A stretch of DNA of 64,000 nucleotides from CAIPAT01 sp041665605 (GCA_041665605.1 JBAYIO010000015.1:5563-69562); one strand, 5' to 3'. Positions 8,281-18,197 are shown, counted from the stretch's first letter. Notes: generated from the letters alone by a model not told the origin. A program made the numbers and translations.

Positions 8281-8309
8281 CTGCTGCAATAATTTAAAAG
8301 ATTTGCAGC

Positions 8310-10100
8310 TCAGAGGCCTTTTAAGGCAAGATTGGCAATTTCCGGGGAAATTCTCTTCAGCACGGCAAGCGATACTTCCAGCGCCTCCGCGGAAGTGGCG
8401 CATTTCATGGCTTCCATTGCGGCCTTTTCCGCCTCGTACATACTCAGTTTCCGCACGATGCGGCGGACCGAACCCAGCGAAATCGGACTCATGCTCAGTT
8501 CATGCACCCCCATTCCGACCAGCAGCGGAGTGTACTGCGGTTCGCCCGCCATCTGCCCGCAAACGCTCACCCAGATGTTATGCCTTTTCGCGGCCTGGCT
8601 AACCCGGTGTATCAGCTCCAGGATTGCCGGATGCGACGGATGATACAAGTAGGCGACCCGCTCGTTGCTGCGGTCTATTGCCATAGTATATTGAACAAGG
8701 TCATTGGTGCCGATGCTGAAAAAATCCACCATTCCGGCCAATGTATCTGAAATCATTGCCGCCGCCGGAGTTTCGATCATTATCCCGATTTCCATAGCTT
8801 TATTAAAATCGCATTGCTCCGAGGTCAACTCATCCTTGATATTGTCCATGAACGCCTTGAGTTCAGTAACTTCTTCACTGCAGGAGATCATCGGGAACAT
8901 GACTTTCAGGTTGCCGCAGGCGCTGGCCCTGAGCAGAGCACGAAGCTGCGTCCGCAGGATATCCGGCCTTTCCCGGAGGCACAACCTGACCGCGCGAAGT
9001 CCCAGAAACGGGTTGGATTCGGAATCGCTGGATATTCTCTGCTCCAGTTTGTCGCCGCCGATGTCGAGGGTCCTGACTACCACCGGCTCGCCGTCCATTT
9101 CCTGAACCAGCTTGCGGTAGGTCTGGAACTGCTCCTCTTCGGTCGGCATATGATCCGAGTTTATGAATAAGTACTCTGTACGGAACAATCCGACGCCGCT
9201 GGTGCCGAATTTCTTGGCAGTGGTGATTTCGTCGAGACTTTCAAGGTTTGATGCCAGTTGCACCGTGAAACCGTCAACAGTTTCAGGCCGGAGCCGGCTT
9301 TCCCTGACCAGATCTATATAAAACTTGTCTTCCTCTTTCGACTTCAGTTTATAGAGTTCGAGCGTTTTCGGTTCCGGATTGACAATGATTGTTCCGATGA
9401 AGCCGTCAATGATAATTTCATCATCGTCTTCCAGATTTTCAAAGATTTCCTTAGAAACGCCGACAATTGCCGGAATCTGCATTGATCTGGCAAGAATTGC
9501 GGTATGAGAGGTATTGCTGCCGGTTTCCACTGCAAACGCCAGGACTTTTTCACGGTCCAGCAGCGCGGTATCCGACGGCGTGAGATTGCGGGCGATTATG
9601 ATTCTTTTCGAAGTCATGCTGTCCAGTGAATGCCGCTTGGCATTGCGCAGATTGGCCAGCACTCTGGAGGCGACATCCTTGATGTCATCGGCTCTTTCCT
9701 TGATATACTTATCCGGCATGACGGAAATCGCGGCAACATATCTTTCCACTACTTTAAAGAAAGCATAATCCGCGGTTTTGAGTCTGCGCCTGACCATATC
9801 CTGAACTTCGCTCATCAGCATCTGGTCGTCTACAATCAGCAGATGGGCATCGAAAATGCTGGCCTCGCGCACATCAAATTTGTCCTGCACTTTCTTCTGC
9901 AGGATTTCAATCTCGTCGCGTGTTTTGTCCAATGCCAGGTTGAAATTGGCAATTTCTGACTCAATTTGAGAAGGGGTAATAGGTTTGTCGGTGGATTCGG
10001 TATAAGCGGTATTGTATTCTTTAATGACCAGGGCAGGACCGACTGCGATTCCGGGCGAAGCCGAAATCCCGTGAAATATAATTTCTTTTTTGGGGTCCAT
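8310..10100 (-). CDS. ptsI: Phosphoenolpyruvate-protein phosphotransferase (enzyme I)
   Basis: Enzyme I takes phosphate from PEP and passes it to HPr. At 596 residues it is slightly longer than the usual 570-575. The phosphohistidine motif GSNTSHTAILARS places the active His at residue 199. The PEP-binding half shows GLFRTEYLF, VMFPMIS, IGIMIETPAAA, FFSIGTNDLVQY and the catalytic cysteine segment VSVCGQMAG. It is nine bases downstream of the HPr gene and translated with it. No enzyme II gene lies in the window, so the pair may serve distant transporters or a regulatory phosphorelay. Confidence 0.96.
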   Translation of the reverse strand: MDPKKEIIFHGISASPGIAVGPALVIKEYNTAYTESTDKPITPSQIESEIANFNLALDKTRDEIEILQKKVQDKFDVREASIFDAHLLIVDDQMLMSEVQDMVRRRLKTADYAFFKVVERYVAAISVMPDKYIKERADDIKDVASRVLANLRNAKRHSLDSMTSKRIIIARNLTPSDTALLDREKVLAFAVETGSNTSHTAILARSMQIPAIVGVSKEIFENLEDDDEIIIDGFIGTIIVNPEPKTLELYKLKSKEEDKFYIDLVRESRLRPETVDGFTVQLASNLESLDEITTAKKFGTSGVGLFRTEYLFINSDHMPTEEEQFQTYRKLVQEMDGEPVVVRTLDIGGDKLEQRISSDSESNPFLGLRAVRLCLRERPDILRTQLRALLRASACGNLKVMFPMISCSEEVTELKAFMDNIKDELTSEQCDFNKAMEIGIMIETPAAAMISDTLAGMVDFFSIGTNDLVQYTMAIDRSNERVAYLYHPSHPAILELIHRVSQAAKRHNIWVSVCGQMAGEPQYTPLLVGMGVHELSMSPISLGSVRRIVRKLSMYEAEKAAMEAMKCATSAEALEVSLAVLKRISPEIANLALKGL

Positions 10101-10109
10101 TGATAACTT

Positions 10110-10391
10110 TTATTCCTCGTCAAACTTGCGCGTAATCAGATCAATAATCGCTTTGATTGCAACTTCGCAGTCCTTGCCTTTAGCGGATATTTTAATTACA
10201 GTGCCGTAACCGGCCGACAGCATTAATAATCCCATAAGGCTTTTTCCATTAACTACTTCGCTATCCTTCTCAACGGTTACTTCGCATTCAAAGTTTGAAA
10301 CTGTCTTGACAAACAAAGATGCCGGCCTGGCATGAAGCCCAAGCGTGTTTTTTATTTCTATTTCGTGAGAAACTTCGTTTTCTTCCGACAT
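10110..10391 (-). CDS. ptsH: HPr phosphocarrier protein
   Basis: A 93-residue HPr with a short acidic N-terminal extension. The active-site His is residue 20 in LGLHARPASLFV. The regulatory serine region is NGKSLMGLLML with Ser51, so phosphorylation by an HPr kinase is possible in principle. No HPr kinase gene is present here. It is the first gene of a two-gene operon with enzyme I. The upstream ribosome binding site is weak (GGGCGAAG). Confidence 0.95.
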   Translation of the reverse strand: MSEENEVSHEIEIKNTLGLHARPASLFVKTVSNFECEVTVEKDSEVVNGKSLMGLLMLSAGYGTVIKISAKGKDCEVAIKAIIDLITRKFDEE

Positions 10392-10586
10392 CTTCGCCCA
10401 TCTTTATTTTAACAGTATTCAAACAAATATATCTGCTGCTTTAAGTTAATGCTGATTAGAACCCTCGCCATAATGTAATTTAAATTCATCGAAAAATCAA
10501 GCATCTTTAATGCAATTTCAGCGTTAAAGAATTATTGTGCCGCCTGTCCCCCTGCCCTGAAACATGTGCGCTCTGTCAGGCTCAAC

Positions 10587-10614
10587 AAAAAAAAAGCCCG
10601 CACTGGGCGGGCTT
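10587..10614 (-). terminator. Rho-independent terminator after secDF
   Basis: On the minus strand an eight-base stem AAGCCCGC/GCGGGCTT with a five-base loop is followed by a run of T. It lies 17 bases beyond the secDF stop. Confidence 0.9.
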
Positions 10615-10630
10615 GAACAGACGCAAGTAC

Positions 10631-13249
10631 TTACTTGATCGGGGGTTTGCCGGCAACGCCGCCGGTTTTCTTATGCCAGACGGCGATAATCGGGCTGGCG
10701 ACAATTACTGATGAATAAGTACCGATCACCACGCCAAGCATCATTACGAATACAAAGTCGTTGATGGCGGTACCGCCGAACAGAAACAGCACAAATACCA
10801 CCAGAAATACCGTGAATGCGGTCAGCACCGTCCGGCTCAGCGTCTGGTTGATACTCATATTTACAATCTCTTTATACGGCTTGTCTTTGACCAGTTTCAG
10901 ATTTTCACGGATACGGTCAAACACCACGATAGTATCCATAATGGAATAACCAATGATGGTCAGAATCGCAGCGACAACCGTCAATGAAATTTCTCTGCCC
11001 ATCAGCAAATAGATTCCGAGGGAAATAGTCACGTCGTGAATAAGGGCGATTACCGAAGACACCCCGTAATCGAATTCAAAACGCAAGGCCACGTAAATAA
11101 TAATACCGATAAACGCCAGAATCACCGACAGTATTGCGGATTTACTGAATTCCCAGCCGACCAGTCCGCCGAGCGAAGATTCAAGTCCGCCCGAAAGCTT
11201 GGCATTCGGAAACTTTGCATTAAGTATCTTACCAATCTGATCTTTAGGGCTGGAGGAATTCTGCGCACTGGTATCAACTTTATGACTGCTGCGGATAACG
11301 ATTTCCAGCTTTTTATTGTCCCCGCCAAGTGCGGCATTGGTTTTGTAGGTAACTTTTGAATCATTGTATCCGGCAGCAATAAGAGCATCGGCAATCTGCT
11401 GCGGAGCTATGCTTTCGGCATAACTGAACGTTATCTGAGTGCCGCCGACGAAGTCAACGCCAAGACAGTTTTTGCCTTTGATGCAGATTGTCGCGATACT
11501 CACCACGATCATAACTGATGAGATTACCAGCAATACGCGGCTGGCACGAAGGAAATTGAAATGCGGCTGGGTGAAGATATGCATCATGCGCAGTGTCTTG
11601 AAGTGGGAATAACGCTGCATAATATCAAACACCAGACGGGTGATATACAGCGAGGAGAACAGACTGGTGATGATACCGATATTGAGTGTTACCGCAAATC
11701 CTTTAATGGCGCCGGTACCGACAAACATCAGGATCACCCCGGTGAACAGGGTAGTCAGATGGGAGTCGATAATGGTCAGGAAAGCCTTGCTGTAACCGAG
11801 ATCAATTGCGTTAAGCACGGTTTTGCCGTTATTCAATTCTTCGCGCACCCGCTCATAGATAAGAACGTTGGCGTCAACCGACATCCCCATCGTCAGAATG
11901 ATACCTGCGATACCAGGCAGAGTAAGCGTGGCGTCAAAAGCGGCCATGGCACCCAGGATCATTATAATATTGACGAGCAGACCGATAATCGCCACGACGC
12001 CGGCCCGGTGATAATAAACGATCATCCCCACGGCCAGAGCGAGCAGCGCCAGTACGCCGGCCCAGATGCCGTTGCGGACGTTATCCGCGCCGAGAGTCGG
12101 GTCCGTATCAAAAATAGCCTCCACATTGATCTGCGGCAGACTGCCGGTGGCAAGAGCATCGGAAATGGCTTTGGCTTCCTCAGTTGAGAACTTGCCGGAA
12201 ATTTCAGCGCTTCCGTCCATGATGGCGGAGCGGATGGACGGTGCGCAATAAAGCTTGCCGTCAAGCACGATAGCCAACTGGCGATTAAGATATCTGGTGG
12301 TGACTTCACCGAACTCCCTGCCGCCTTTACTGTTAAAACGGAGAATAATCTTGCGCTGTCCGTACTGGTCGGCGCTCGGGAACGCGTCAACAATGTCTTT
12401 TCCTTCCATAACCCAGCGGCGTTCAACAAAGTAAACCTGGGTGACCGGCTTCTGGCCTTTCACAAAATCAACTGTTTCCAGCTTTTCATAACCGACCGGA
12501 GCAATAAAGTTTTGCGGATCTTCGAGATATTTTTTCACCAGCGTCTGATTGTCTTCATGGACCAGGCGGAAACGGAGCTTGGCGCTCATTTTGATCAGAT
12601 TCAGCAGCTTTAATTTTTCGTCCTTTGATACGACTGGAACGCGGAGCGAAATATAACGTCCGCCGGCAGGTGAAATTTCAGTTTCGAAAATCTTCTGCGA
12701 CTCCATACGTTTACGGAGGGTTTCAATCGCAATATCGCGGAAGTTGTCGTAAGTTCTGCTGATTTTCTGGCTGTCTTTATCGCTTTTAGCATCTTTGACA
12801 ATGGCAGGCTCGTCCGCAGTCTTTGCTTCACTGCTGATCGTGCCGTCATTGACATCCTGTTTTTTATCAGGAATAAGTTCGACGAGAAATTCCGCACCGC
12901 CGTTCAAGTCCAGCCCCAGACGGATGGAACTGCTGGCCTTTTTCCTGACCACGCTGAGAACGTCGCGATTGTCATTCAAATCCTTGCCGTCGACATAGCT
13001 CTTCAGTTCAATTCCCTTTTCATCCGCAGCTTCAAGCAGCGCCTGTGAAGGGAAAAGACTGGGATTGGCTTCCTGTTTTTTCCTGGCGTCAGCTACCAGT
13101 TTTTCCATTTCAGGACTTTTACTGTCTTTCAGTATGGAACTGAAAGTCTTGTAAAAATCCCGCTGAGTCAGCGGATGGATTGAAATGGCAAACACAGCAG
13201 TTACAGCCAGAGCGATAATCGTTCTCAGAAGTATCGGTTTCTTATTCAT
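10631..13249 (-). CDS. secDF: Fused protein translocase subunit SecDF
   Basis: An 872-residue fusion of SecD and SecF, which use the proton gradient to aid SecYEG export in the inner membrane. The SecD part begins with a membrane helix (about residues 8-25) and has LGLDLNGGAEF, the large periplasmic domain and helices with GMSVDANVLIYERVREE. The SecF part starts after about residue 560 with a new N-terminal helix, then LGVDFVGGTQI, and ends with the matching helix set including ITIIGYSIMDTIVVFDRIRE. Fusions of this kind are common in several phyla. It is the second gene of a yajC-secDF operon, with a 39-base gap and a strong terminator downstream. Confidence 0.96.
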   Translation of the reverse strand: MNKKPILLRTIIALAVTAVFAISIHPLTQRDFYKTFSSILKDSKSPEMEKLVADARKKQEANPSLFPSQALLEAADEKGIELKSYVDGKDLNDNRDVLSVVRKKASSSIRLGLDLNGGAEFLVELIPDKKQDVNDGTISSEAKTADEPAIVKDAKSDKDSQKISRTYDNFRDIAIETLRKRMESQKIFETEISPAGGRYISLRVPVVSKDEKLKLLNLIKMSAKLRFRLVHEDNQTLVKKYLEDPQNFIAPVGYEKLETVDFVKGQKPVTQVYFVERRWVMEGKDIVDAFPSADQYGQRKIILRFNSKGGREFGEVTTRYLNRQLAIVLDGKLYCAPSIRSAIMDGSAEISGKFSTEEAKAISDALATGSLPQINVEAIFDTDPTLGADNVRNGIWAGVLALLALAVGMIVYYHRAGVVAIIGLLVNIIMILGAMAAFDATLTLPGIAGIILTMGMSVDANVLIYERVREELNNGKTVLNAIDLGYSKAFLTIIDSHLTTLFTGVILMFVGTGAIKGFAVTLNIGIITSLFSSLYITRLVFDIMQRYSHFKTLRMMHIFTQPHFNFLRASRVLLVISSVMIVVSIATICIKGKNCLGVDFVGGTQITFSYAESIAPQQIADALIAAGYNDSKVTYKTNAALGGDNKKLEIVIRSSHKVDTSAQNSSSPKDQIGKILNAKFPNAKLSGGLESSLGGLVGWEFSKSAILSVILAFIGIIIYVALRFEFDYGVSSVIALIHDVTISLGIYLLMGREISLTVVAAILTIIGYSIMDTIVVFDRIRENLKLVKDKPYKEIVNMSINQTLSRTVLTAFTVFLVVFVLFLFGGTAINDFVFVMMLGVVIGTYSSVIVASPIIAVWHKKTGGVAGKPPIK

Positions 13250-13288
13250 ATTTGCGGCAACATCCCTTCTTAAAAGCTTTAATATAAA

Positions 13289-13621
13289 TCAGTTAGCGAG
13301 AGTATTCATATTCCCGTTCTCGAAAACGGCATTAATGGCGGTCTTGCTGATTTCGACCTTGACATTGTCGGAAATTTCGGCAATAAACGTTTTCTCTTTG
13401 ACTTCAACGATTTTTGCATAAATTCCGCCGCCGACAATCACGCTGTCGCCTTTCTTGATCTGTTCGACCATTTCCGTGCGTTTTTTGGCCTGTTTGCGCT
13501 GTGATCTGATCATGAAATAAATCATCACGCCGAAAATAAGGATCGGTCCGAGCAAGGGAAGCATTCCGCCGCCCTGAGTGGCCGGTGCGCCCTCAGCTAA
13601 AGTAAAAATCGATTCAATCAT
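13289..13621 (-). CDS. yajC: Preprotein translocase subunit YajC
   Basis: A small inner-membrane protein of the SecDF-YajC complex. One transmembrane helix (LLGPILIFGVMIYFMI) is followed by the family's basic stretch RSQRKQAKKR and a cytoplasmic domain with KKGDSVIVGGGIYAKI. Two starts compete: TTG at 13627, five bases after AAGGA, and ATG at 13621, eleven bases after it. The ATG is listed, but the TTG spacing is better. Transcribed with secDF. Confidence 0.93.
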   Translation of the reverse strand: MIESIFTLAEGAPATQGGGMLPLLGPILIFGVMIYFMIRSQRKQAKKRTEMVEQIKKGDSVIVGGGIYAKIVEVKEKTFIAEISDNVKVEISKTAINAVFENGNMNTLAN

Positions 13622-13682
13622 TTGCAATTATATCCTTCCGTTTAAAAATTCATGGGAAAAAACTAACTTTGCAAAATACATC

Positions 13683-13721
13683 AAAAACCCTGAATAGCAA
13701 GATTTTTTTTGATATTCAGGG
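13683..13721 (-). terminator. Terminator after the tagaturonate-epimerase-like gene
   Basis: An inverted repeat CCCTGAATA / TATTCAGGG (13688-13696 and 13713-13721) with a 16-base loop is followed on the minus strand by five T residues. It lies 42 bases after the stop at 13763. Confidence 0.7.
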
Positions 13722-13762
13722 CTTAAAATTAAAATATTTTAAATCAGCCGAAGCAGATTTTG

Positions 13763-15286
13763 TTATTTCCCGGGAACCCCGAGCAGGCTGAGATGCTTTT
13801 CAAAATGGGCTTTCAGCTTCTCGCAGTACTGCTTTTCAAACTTGTGCATGGCGGCGAAAAACAGCGGTCTGATATTTTTATCGCGCAGGATCGGGCCATA
13901 AGTTATATGCAGAAGCTGCCGGGCTTCATTCATTTCCATTAACTTCGGCAAATCGCCGTCCGGCATGGTATCCACATTCGCGATCTTGCTTATATCGGCC
14001 GTGATATGATACAGACGGAGCATGTCATTGAAATTCGCCAGCGCGCATTTGTGCATAAGGCGGTATAGTTCCGGATCATTCTCGGAAATAACCCGGACCG
14101 CTTCCAGCCAACTGGTGCCGGCAGTCTTCAGATGCAGGCGCATTCCGGTCATCTGTCCGATAGTCGGATAGACCATGAACTTGTCGCTGCCGGAATGAAT
14201 TGAAACCTTGTAATCGCCGTGGGTCCTGGCAATCGCCGCGTGAACTTCAAACTGGCGGGCAAATTCGGCAGGATCGCCGATGTAATCAACCGCTTTCTGG
14301 AATTCCCCGATAAATCTGGGAGCCAGCGAAGTAAACTCCACCCCGCGCAGCCGCAATTCTTTCACAATGAACAGATGATGAGACGGAAGCGTCGGCGAAG
14401 TCGTTTCATCAATCGAAATCTCCAGATCAAATTCATCGCCGCGGCGGGATTTAATATGATTGTAAACTTCCAAAGCAAAATCCAGCGCCTTCAAATACAT
14501 GACCGCGCAGCGGCGGGCAGTAGCGGCGTCAACGGCAATCTCCAGGCTGCCGACTTTGAAGGTCTTATCGAAATAGTCCTGTCCGATCCGGCGCTGAACA
14601 TCAGCCGGCAATGCTTTAAAAGCGTTTTCCACCTGAGAATCCGGCCAGTCACCGGCTTTGGCCAGCATCACTTCCGACAGATCCAGGGTAATCATCGGCA
14701 TGCCGGCGGACAATGCAACGTCAATATCCGGAATATTCTTCAAGTGGTCGCCATCGGCGCCGTAACCGTCCTTATAGCCGGCTTGAAAAACCATGAACGT
14801 GGCGTCATCAACCACCTGGCGGTAGGTCCTTCCGGTAAGGTCCAGTTCACGCATAGACTGCTGGGCCAGCACCGGAGTCGCATCAAAATGCTTTACCGCG
14901 GCAATATGGCCGACGCTGGCCAGGCCAAGCCGGTCGCCGCAGCCGATAGTCGTTTTGCGGTTGCGAAGCGATACCGGAGCAGTCCACGGGAAAAGCGTCC
15001 TCAGCAGTTGAGCATTATGTTCATTCAGCGGACATTTTCTGGCAATGACGCCGCAGTCGCCAATCTGTTCGCCGGAGAAATCCGCGATGACTCCGTCTTC
15101 ACGGCTGGATAAAACCAGGATAAATTTTGATTGTGAATCACAAGCCATCGCAATGATCGTGCCTTCTTTCTTCTGAACAGAATCCTTATAGAAAGCAACG
15201 CTGCTGTTATGGGTGTGGATGTTTGCTTTGATATGATCTTCGCCGGCGCCGAGTAAACTGCACGCATGTTTGAGCAATTCTTTCAT
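13763..15286 (-). CDS. uxaE: Tagaturonate/fructuronate epimerase family protein (UxaE-like)
   Basis: A 507-residue cytoplasmic protein resembling UxaE, which interconverts D-tagaturonate and D-fructuronate in galacturonate breakdown. Family-like stretches are SIHSGSDKFMVYP, HLKTAGTSWLEAVRV, the acidic strand EISIDETTSPTLPSHH and the N-terminal GCGDRLGLASVGH. The His and Asp/Glu residues in the central part could bind the divalent metal, but I cannot assign ligands. The start is supported by GGGGGAA about six bases upstream. It is flanked by its own terminator and is separate from the nagA pair upstream. No other uronate catabolic gene (uxaC, uxaB, kdgK) is in the window. Confidence 0.82.
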   Translation of the reverse strand: MKELLKHACSLLGAGEDHIKANIHTHNSSVAFYKDSVQKKEGTIIAMACDSQSKFILVLSSREDGVIADFSGEQIGDCGVIARKCPLNEHNAQLLRTLFPWTAPVSLRNRKTTIGCGDRLGLASVGHIAAVKHFDATPVLAQQSMRELDLTGRTYRQVVDDATFMVFQAGYKDGYGADGDHLKNIPDIDVALSAGMPMITLDLSEVMLAKAGDWPDSQVENAFKALPADVQRRIGQDYFDKTFKVGSLEIAVDAATARRCAVMYLKALDFALEVYNHIKSRRGDEFDLEISIDETTSPTLPSHHLFIVKELRLRGVEFTSLAPRFIGEFQKAVDYIGDPAEFARQFEVHAAIARTHGDYKVSIHSGSDKFMVYPTIGQMTGMRLHLKTAGTSWLEAVRVISENDPELYRLMHKCALANFNDMLRLYHITADISKIANVDTMPDGDLPKLMEMNEARQLLHITYGPILRDKNIRPLFFAAMHKFEKQYCEKLKAHFEKHLSLLGVPGK

Positions 15287-15437
15287 ATTCTGTTCCCCCT
15301 TTAATTAATTATTTATATTTACAATTTGATAGAATCTTATCGCCGACATGTGCCATCGTTGGCTATGCTTCATAAAAATAAAATCAAACAGTTGGGAATA
15401 TATTCCTGAAAATGCATTATTTCAAGATACGCAGAAA

Positions 15438-15485
15438 ATAAAAAAACACCTTGAACGCTGAATATTAACAGCCTTCAGGGTGTTT
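15438..15485 (-). terminator. Terminator after nagA
   Basis: Arms AAACACCTTGAA (15444-15455) and TTCAGGGTGTTT (15474-15485) pair in 11 of 12 positions. On the minus strand the stem is followed by a T-rich run. It ends the kinase-nagA transcript. Confidence 0.8.
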
Positions 15486-15497
15486 GGAAATATCAGT

Positions 15498-16643
15498 TTA
15501 TGCTCTGACTTCGCCGTCAACAAAAACTTTCTCCGGCGAAAAATCATCTTTCAGAATCAGGATATCGGCGTAGAACCCGGGTTCAATCCTGCCGAGTTTT
15601 TCCAGTCCCAGCGATCTGGCCTGATTCCAGGAAGTAGTCTTGATCAATTCTTTCAGCGGCATTCCGGTAACTTCATAGATGTTTTTCAAGCCCTGATAGA
15701 AAAGCAGCGTACTGCCGGCCAATGCGCCGTTGGACGCCAGGCGGGCGGCGCCGTCCTTGACAACCACCGGCAGGCCGCCGAGATTGTAATCGCCGTCTTT
15801 CAGGCCTGATGCACACATCGCGTCCGTGATCAAAAGCACTTTCTCCGGCCCCTTGATTTTGAATATCAGCCTGATCATATCAGGTGAAATATGCACTTTA
15901 TCGCAGATCAGTTCAACAAATACTTCATCATGCAGCAGCCCTGCGCCGACCAGCCCGATATCGCGGTGATGCAGCGGGGTCATCTGATTGCAGAAATGAC
16001 TCAAATTCTTCAATCCCAGCGCATTGGCCTTTTTGAAATCGACATAAGTTGCGGAACTGTGAACGCATGACGGGGTAATCCCGGCGGCGAGCAGTTCACG
16101 GACAAAGGCGCTTCCGCCTTCAGCTTCAATCGCGAAGGAGACTTTGGCGACTTTCGAAATCGCATCCAGACGCTTGACTTCATCAATGTCCGGACTGCGG
16201 ACAAAAGCAGGATTCTGGGCGCCGCAGCATTTGCCGTTGATATAGGGGCCTTCCAGATGGACTCCGGCAATTTTAGCACCATTGACTCCTCGCCTGACAT
16301 ATTCAGCGGCAGTTTTCATTGCCGGCTTCAACTGCTCTTCCGGCAGCGTCAGGGTGGTTGGCAGCAGGGTGGTAACCCCCTCCTTCAGTTTATCGGTACC
16401 GATGGCATCCATGCCTTCCTGTTTGGCGTCGGTAAAATCGAAGCCGGAACGTCCGTGGCAATGCACGTCAATAAATCCGGGAACAACCATTTTGCCTCCG
16501 GCGTCAACGGTATTATCCGCCGCAGGCAGTTTCTCGCCATCAGCATATATTCCGGCGATAAATTTGCCGTCAATCAATACTGCGGCGTTTTCAAGTTCCG
16601 CATCAGGAGAAATCAAATGACAGTTTTTTATTAAAGTTCTCAT
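15498..16643 (-). CDS. nagA: N-acetylglucosamine-6-phosphate deacetylase
   Basis: This enzyme deacetylates GlcNAc-6-P to glucosamine-6-P, the substrate of NagB. It is 381 residues, normal for the family, in the amidohydrolase fold. Metal and catalytic motifs are DVHCHGRSGFDF (His61, His63), the metal glutamate Glu131 in GVHLEGPYING, the His of VHSSATY, HHRDIG, and the catalytic aspartate in LITDAMCASG. The start has GAGG eight bases upstream. It follows the ROK-like kinase by 18 bases and is followed by a terminator, so the pair forms an operon that probably phosphorylates and deacetylates GlcNAc. The matching nagB is 10 kb away in the LacI operon. Confidence 0.95.
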   Translation of the reverse strand: MRTLIKNCHLISPDAELENAAVLIDGKFIAGIYADGEKLPAADNTVDAGGKMVVPGFIDVHCHGRSGFDFTDAKQEGMDAIGTDKLKEGVTTLLPTTLTLPEEQLKPAMKTAAEYVRRGVNGAKIAGVHLEGPYINGKCCGAQNPAFVRSPDIDEVKRLDAISKVAKVSFAIEAEGGSAFVRELLAAGITPSCVHSSATYVDFKKANALGLKNLSHFCNQMTPLHHRDIGLVGAGLLHDEVFVELICDKVHISPDMIRLIFKIKGPEKVLLITDAMCASGLKDGDYNLGGLPVVVKDGAARLASNGALAGSTLLFYQGLKNIYEVTGMPLKELIKTTSWNQARSLGLEKLGRIEPGFYADILILKDDFSPEKVFVDGEVRA

Positions 16644-16661
16644 TAAAATTACCTCACTGTT

Positions 16662-18053
16662 TTACTTGATTGCGGGAAGACTGGCGGCAATGACCGCCTG
16701 TCCGTGACGTTTGAACTGCTCGTCAGGAGTTCTGAACGTAATCTGCTTCGCCAGCGCCGGAAATTCCTTCTTCAGCACGTCTTCGGCAACCTGAAGAATG
16801 AGTTCGCCGCCAGCGCCGGAAGTAACGCGGCCCAGGATCAGCAGATTGCGGATCTCATAAAAATCAGCGTAATGAGCAATGGCATACGCAAAATATGTTC
16901 CGATAGTGCGGTAAATCTTCGCGGCGCGTTCATCACCTGCGCTCATCAGCTTTTGAACGCCGACCAGTCTTTCCGGGAAAGGCATATCTTTCGGGAATTC
17001 GATCCCGGCAAGCGGCGCGAGCCTGGCAACTCCCTGCTGGGAGAAATACTGCACCCCGCAACCGATGTCGCCTGACCACTCGTCGGCCGGAGCATTGTCG
17101 CGGTAATCAATCGGAGTAAACGCCAGTTCATTGAGCCAGTCGGTGATATTGCCCTGCATATTGACATATCCGGCCGCCAGACTGGTGCCCATGGAAATGC
17201 CAAGCACCCCGTTGGACTTCATCGACATTGCGCCGGCCAGCGCGGTTACCTCTCCGTCGTTGGCGACGATCAGCGGCACATTATACTGTTTCTGAATATC
17301 GATGAAAATATTCTGGACATGTTTCTGAAAATCTTCCTTGCTTACGCCGCGGAAGAGAGATGCGATGCGGGGCTTGTTGTCAACGTAAACGCCGGCGGCG
17401 CTGCCGCCGATCGCGTCGACGCGCGGCAGTTTGGCGGCGGCACGTTTAAGGGAATCAAGAATGCCCTGACGGTGGTATTCCGGGTCTTTCTGAAAATACG
17501 GGTCCCAGGTGATTTCTTCAGTAAACACAACTTCGCCGTCCTGTACCGCCGCACACTTGCGGTCAGAACCGCCCAGGTCAAAGCCGATGCGGCAGCCGTC
17601 CGTGTGCCCGCCGAGCTGCACTTGAATTTCATGACTTTGCGGAGCATCCGCCAGCGGACAGGCAACGACTTCAAAAGGCTTGCCGTAAATGCGTTCGCCC
17701 ATAATTTCATTGTCAAAAGCCCTCACGCCTTGCGCGGCATAAATAGCTCTGATATCGTCGGCCAGAGCGGCGCAACCGGCAATCGTAACCCGGTAGCCGC
17801 CCTTCATCCAGAGCATAAATTTGATCAGGCGTTCAACATATTTAACATTTAACGTCCTGTATTCGCCTTCATGCGGGAAAATTTCAGTGGCGAAAGTTGA
17901 TACCGTGCCGTTGGGGCGGTTCAGCGCCACCACAACCTTTTGGGCCCTGCCGGATTCCGCCACGGCTTTAAGGTAACTTCTGTTCCATAACACCGCCGGA
18001 ACAAATTCCGGATCGAGTTCCGGCTTTACTTTCGGAGCAGTCTGAATCATCAT
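16662..18053 (-). CDS. ROK-like sugar kinase with an N-terminal extension
   Basis: A 463-residue protein whose C-terminal 300 residues have the ASKHA kinase plan of ROK proteins. The phosphate-1 motif is IGFDLGGSDRKCA (about residue 170), followed by AIGGSAAGVYVDN and the candidate catalytic aspartate in IVANDGEVTAL. The adenosine region is LGISMGTSLAAGYV. Two features are unusual: about 160 residues precede the kinase core, and the ROK zinc motif CxCGxxGC is absent (GDIGCGVQYF occupies the region). Operon partnership with nagA makes N-acetylglucosamine the most likely substrate, but this is inference. The start is supported by GGAG eight bases upstream. Confidence 0.72.
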   Translation of the reverse strand: MMIQTAPKVKPELDPEFVPAVLWNRSYLKAVAESGRAQKVVVALNRPNGTVSTFATEIFPHEGEYRTLNVKYVERLIKFMLWMKGGYRVTIAGCAALADDIRAIYAAQGVRAFDNEIMGERIYGKPFEVVACPLADAPQSHEIQVQLGGHTDGCRIGFDLGGSDRKCAAVQDGEVVFTEEITWDPYFQKDPEYHRQGILDSLKRAAAKLPRVDAIGGSAAGVYVDNKPRIASLFRGVSKEDFQKHVQNIFIDIQKQYNVPLIVANDGEVTALAGAMSMKSNGVLGISMGTSLAAGYVNMQGNITDWLNELAFTPIDYRDNAPADEWSGDIGCGVQYFSQQGVARLAPLAGIEFPKDMPFPERLVGVQKLMSAGDERAAKIYRTIGTYFAYAIAHYADFYEIRNLLILGRVTSGAGGELILQVAEDVLKKEFPALAKQITFRTPDEQFKRHGQAVIAASLPAIK

Positions 18054-18197
18054 AGTTTAATCTCCTGCTTATTTATAAAATATTTAGATAAATCAATCTT
18101 TTTTACATTATCCGTAAATAATATAATAAAGCCTTTTTTCAAAATTTCTATCATGATTGATTTCTTTTTCACAAAAAAGCAGTTTGTAAGACATTAT

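Noticed and set aside
8283..8309. GCTGCAA / TTGCAGC inverted repeat between the oxidoreductase and ptsI as a bidirectional terminator
   Set aside because: The loop is long and neither strand has a following T run, so a terminator could not be supported.
14219..15112. 297-codon plus-strand frame inside the UxaE-like gene
   Set aside because: The opposite strand encodes a recognisable epimerase-family protein; this frame has no motif or ribosome binding site.
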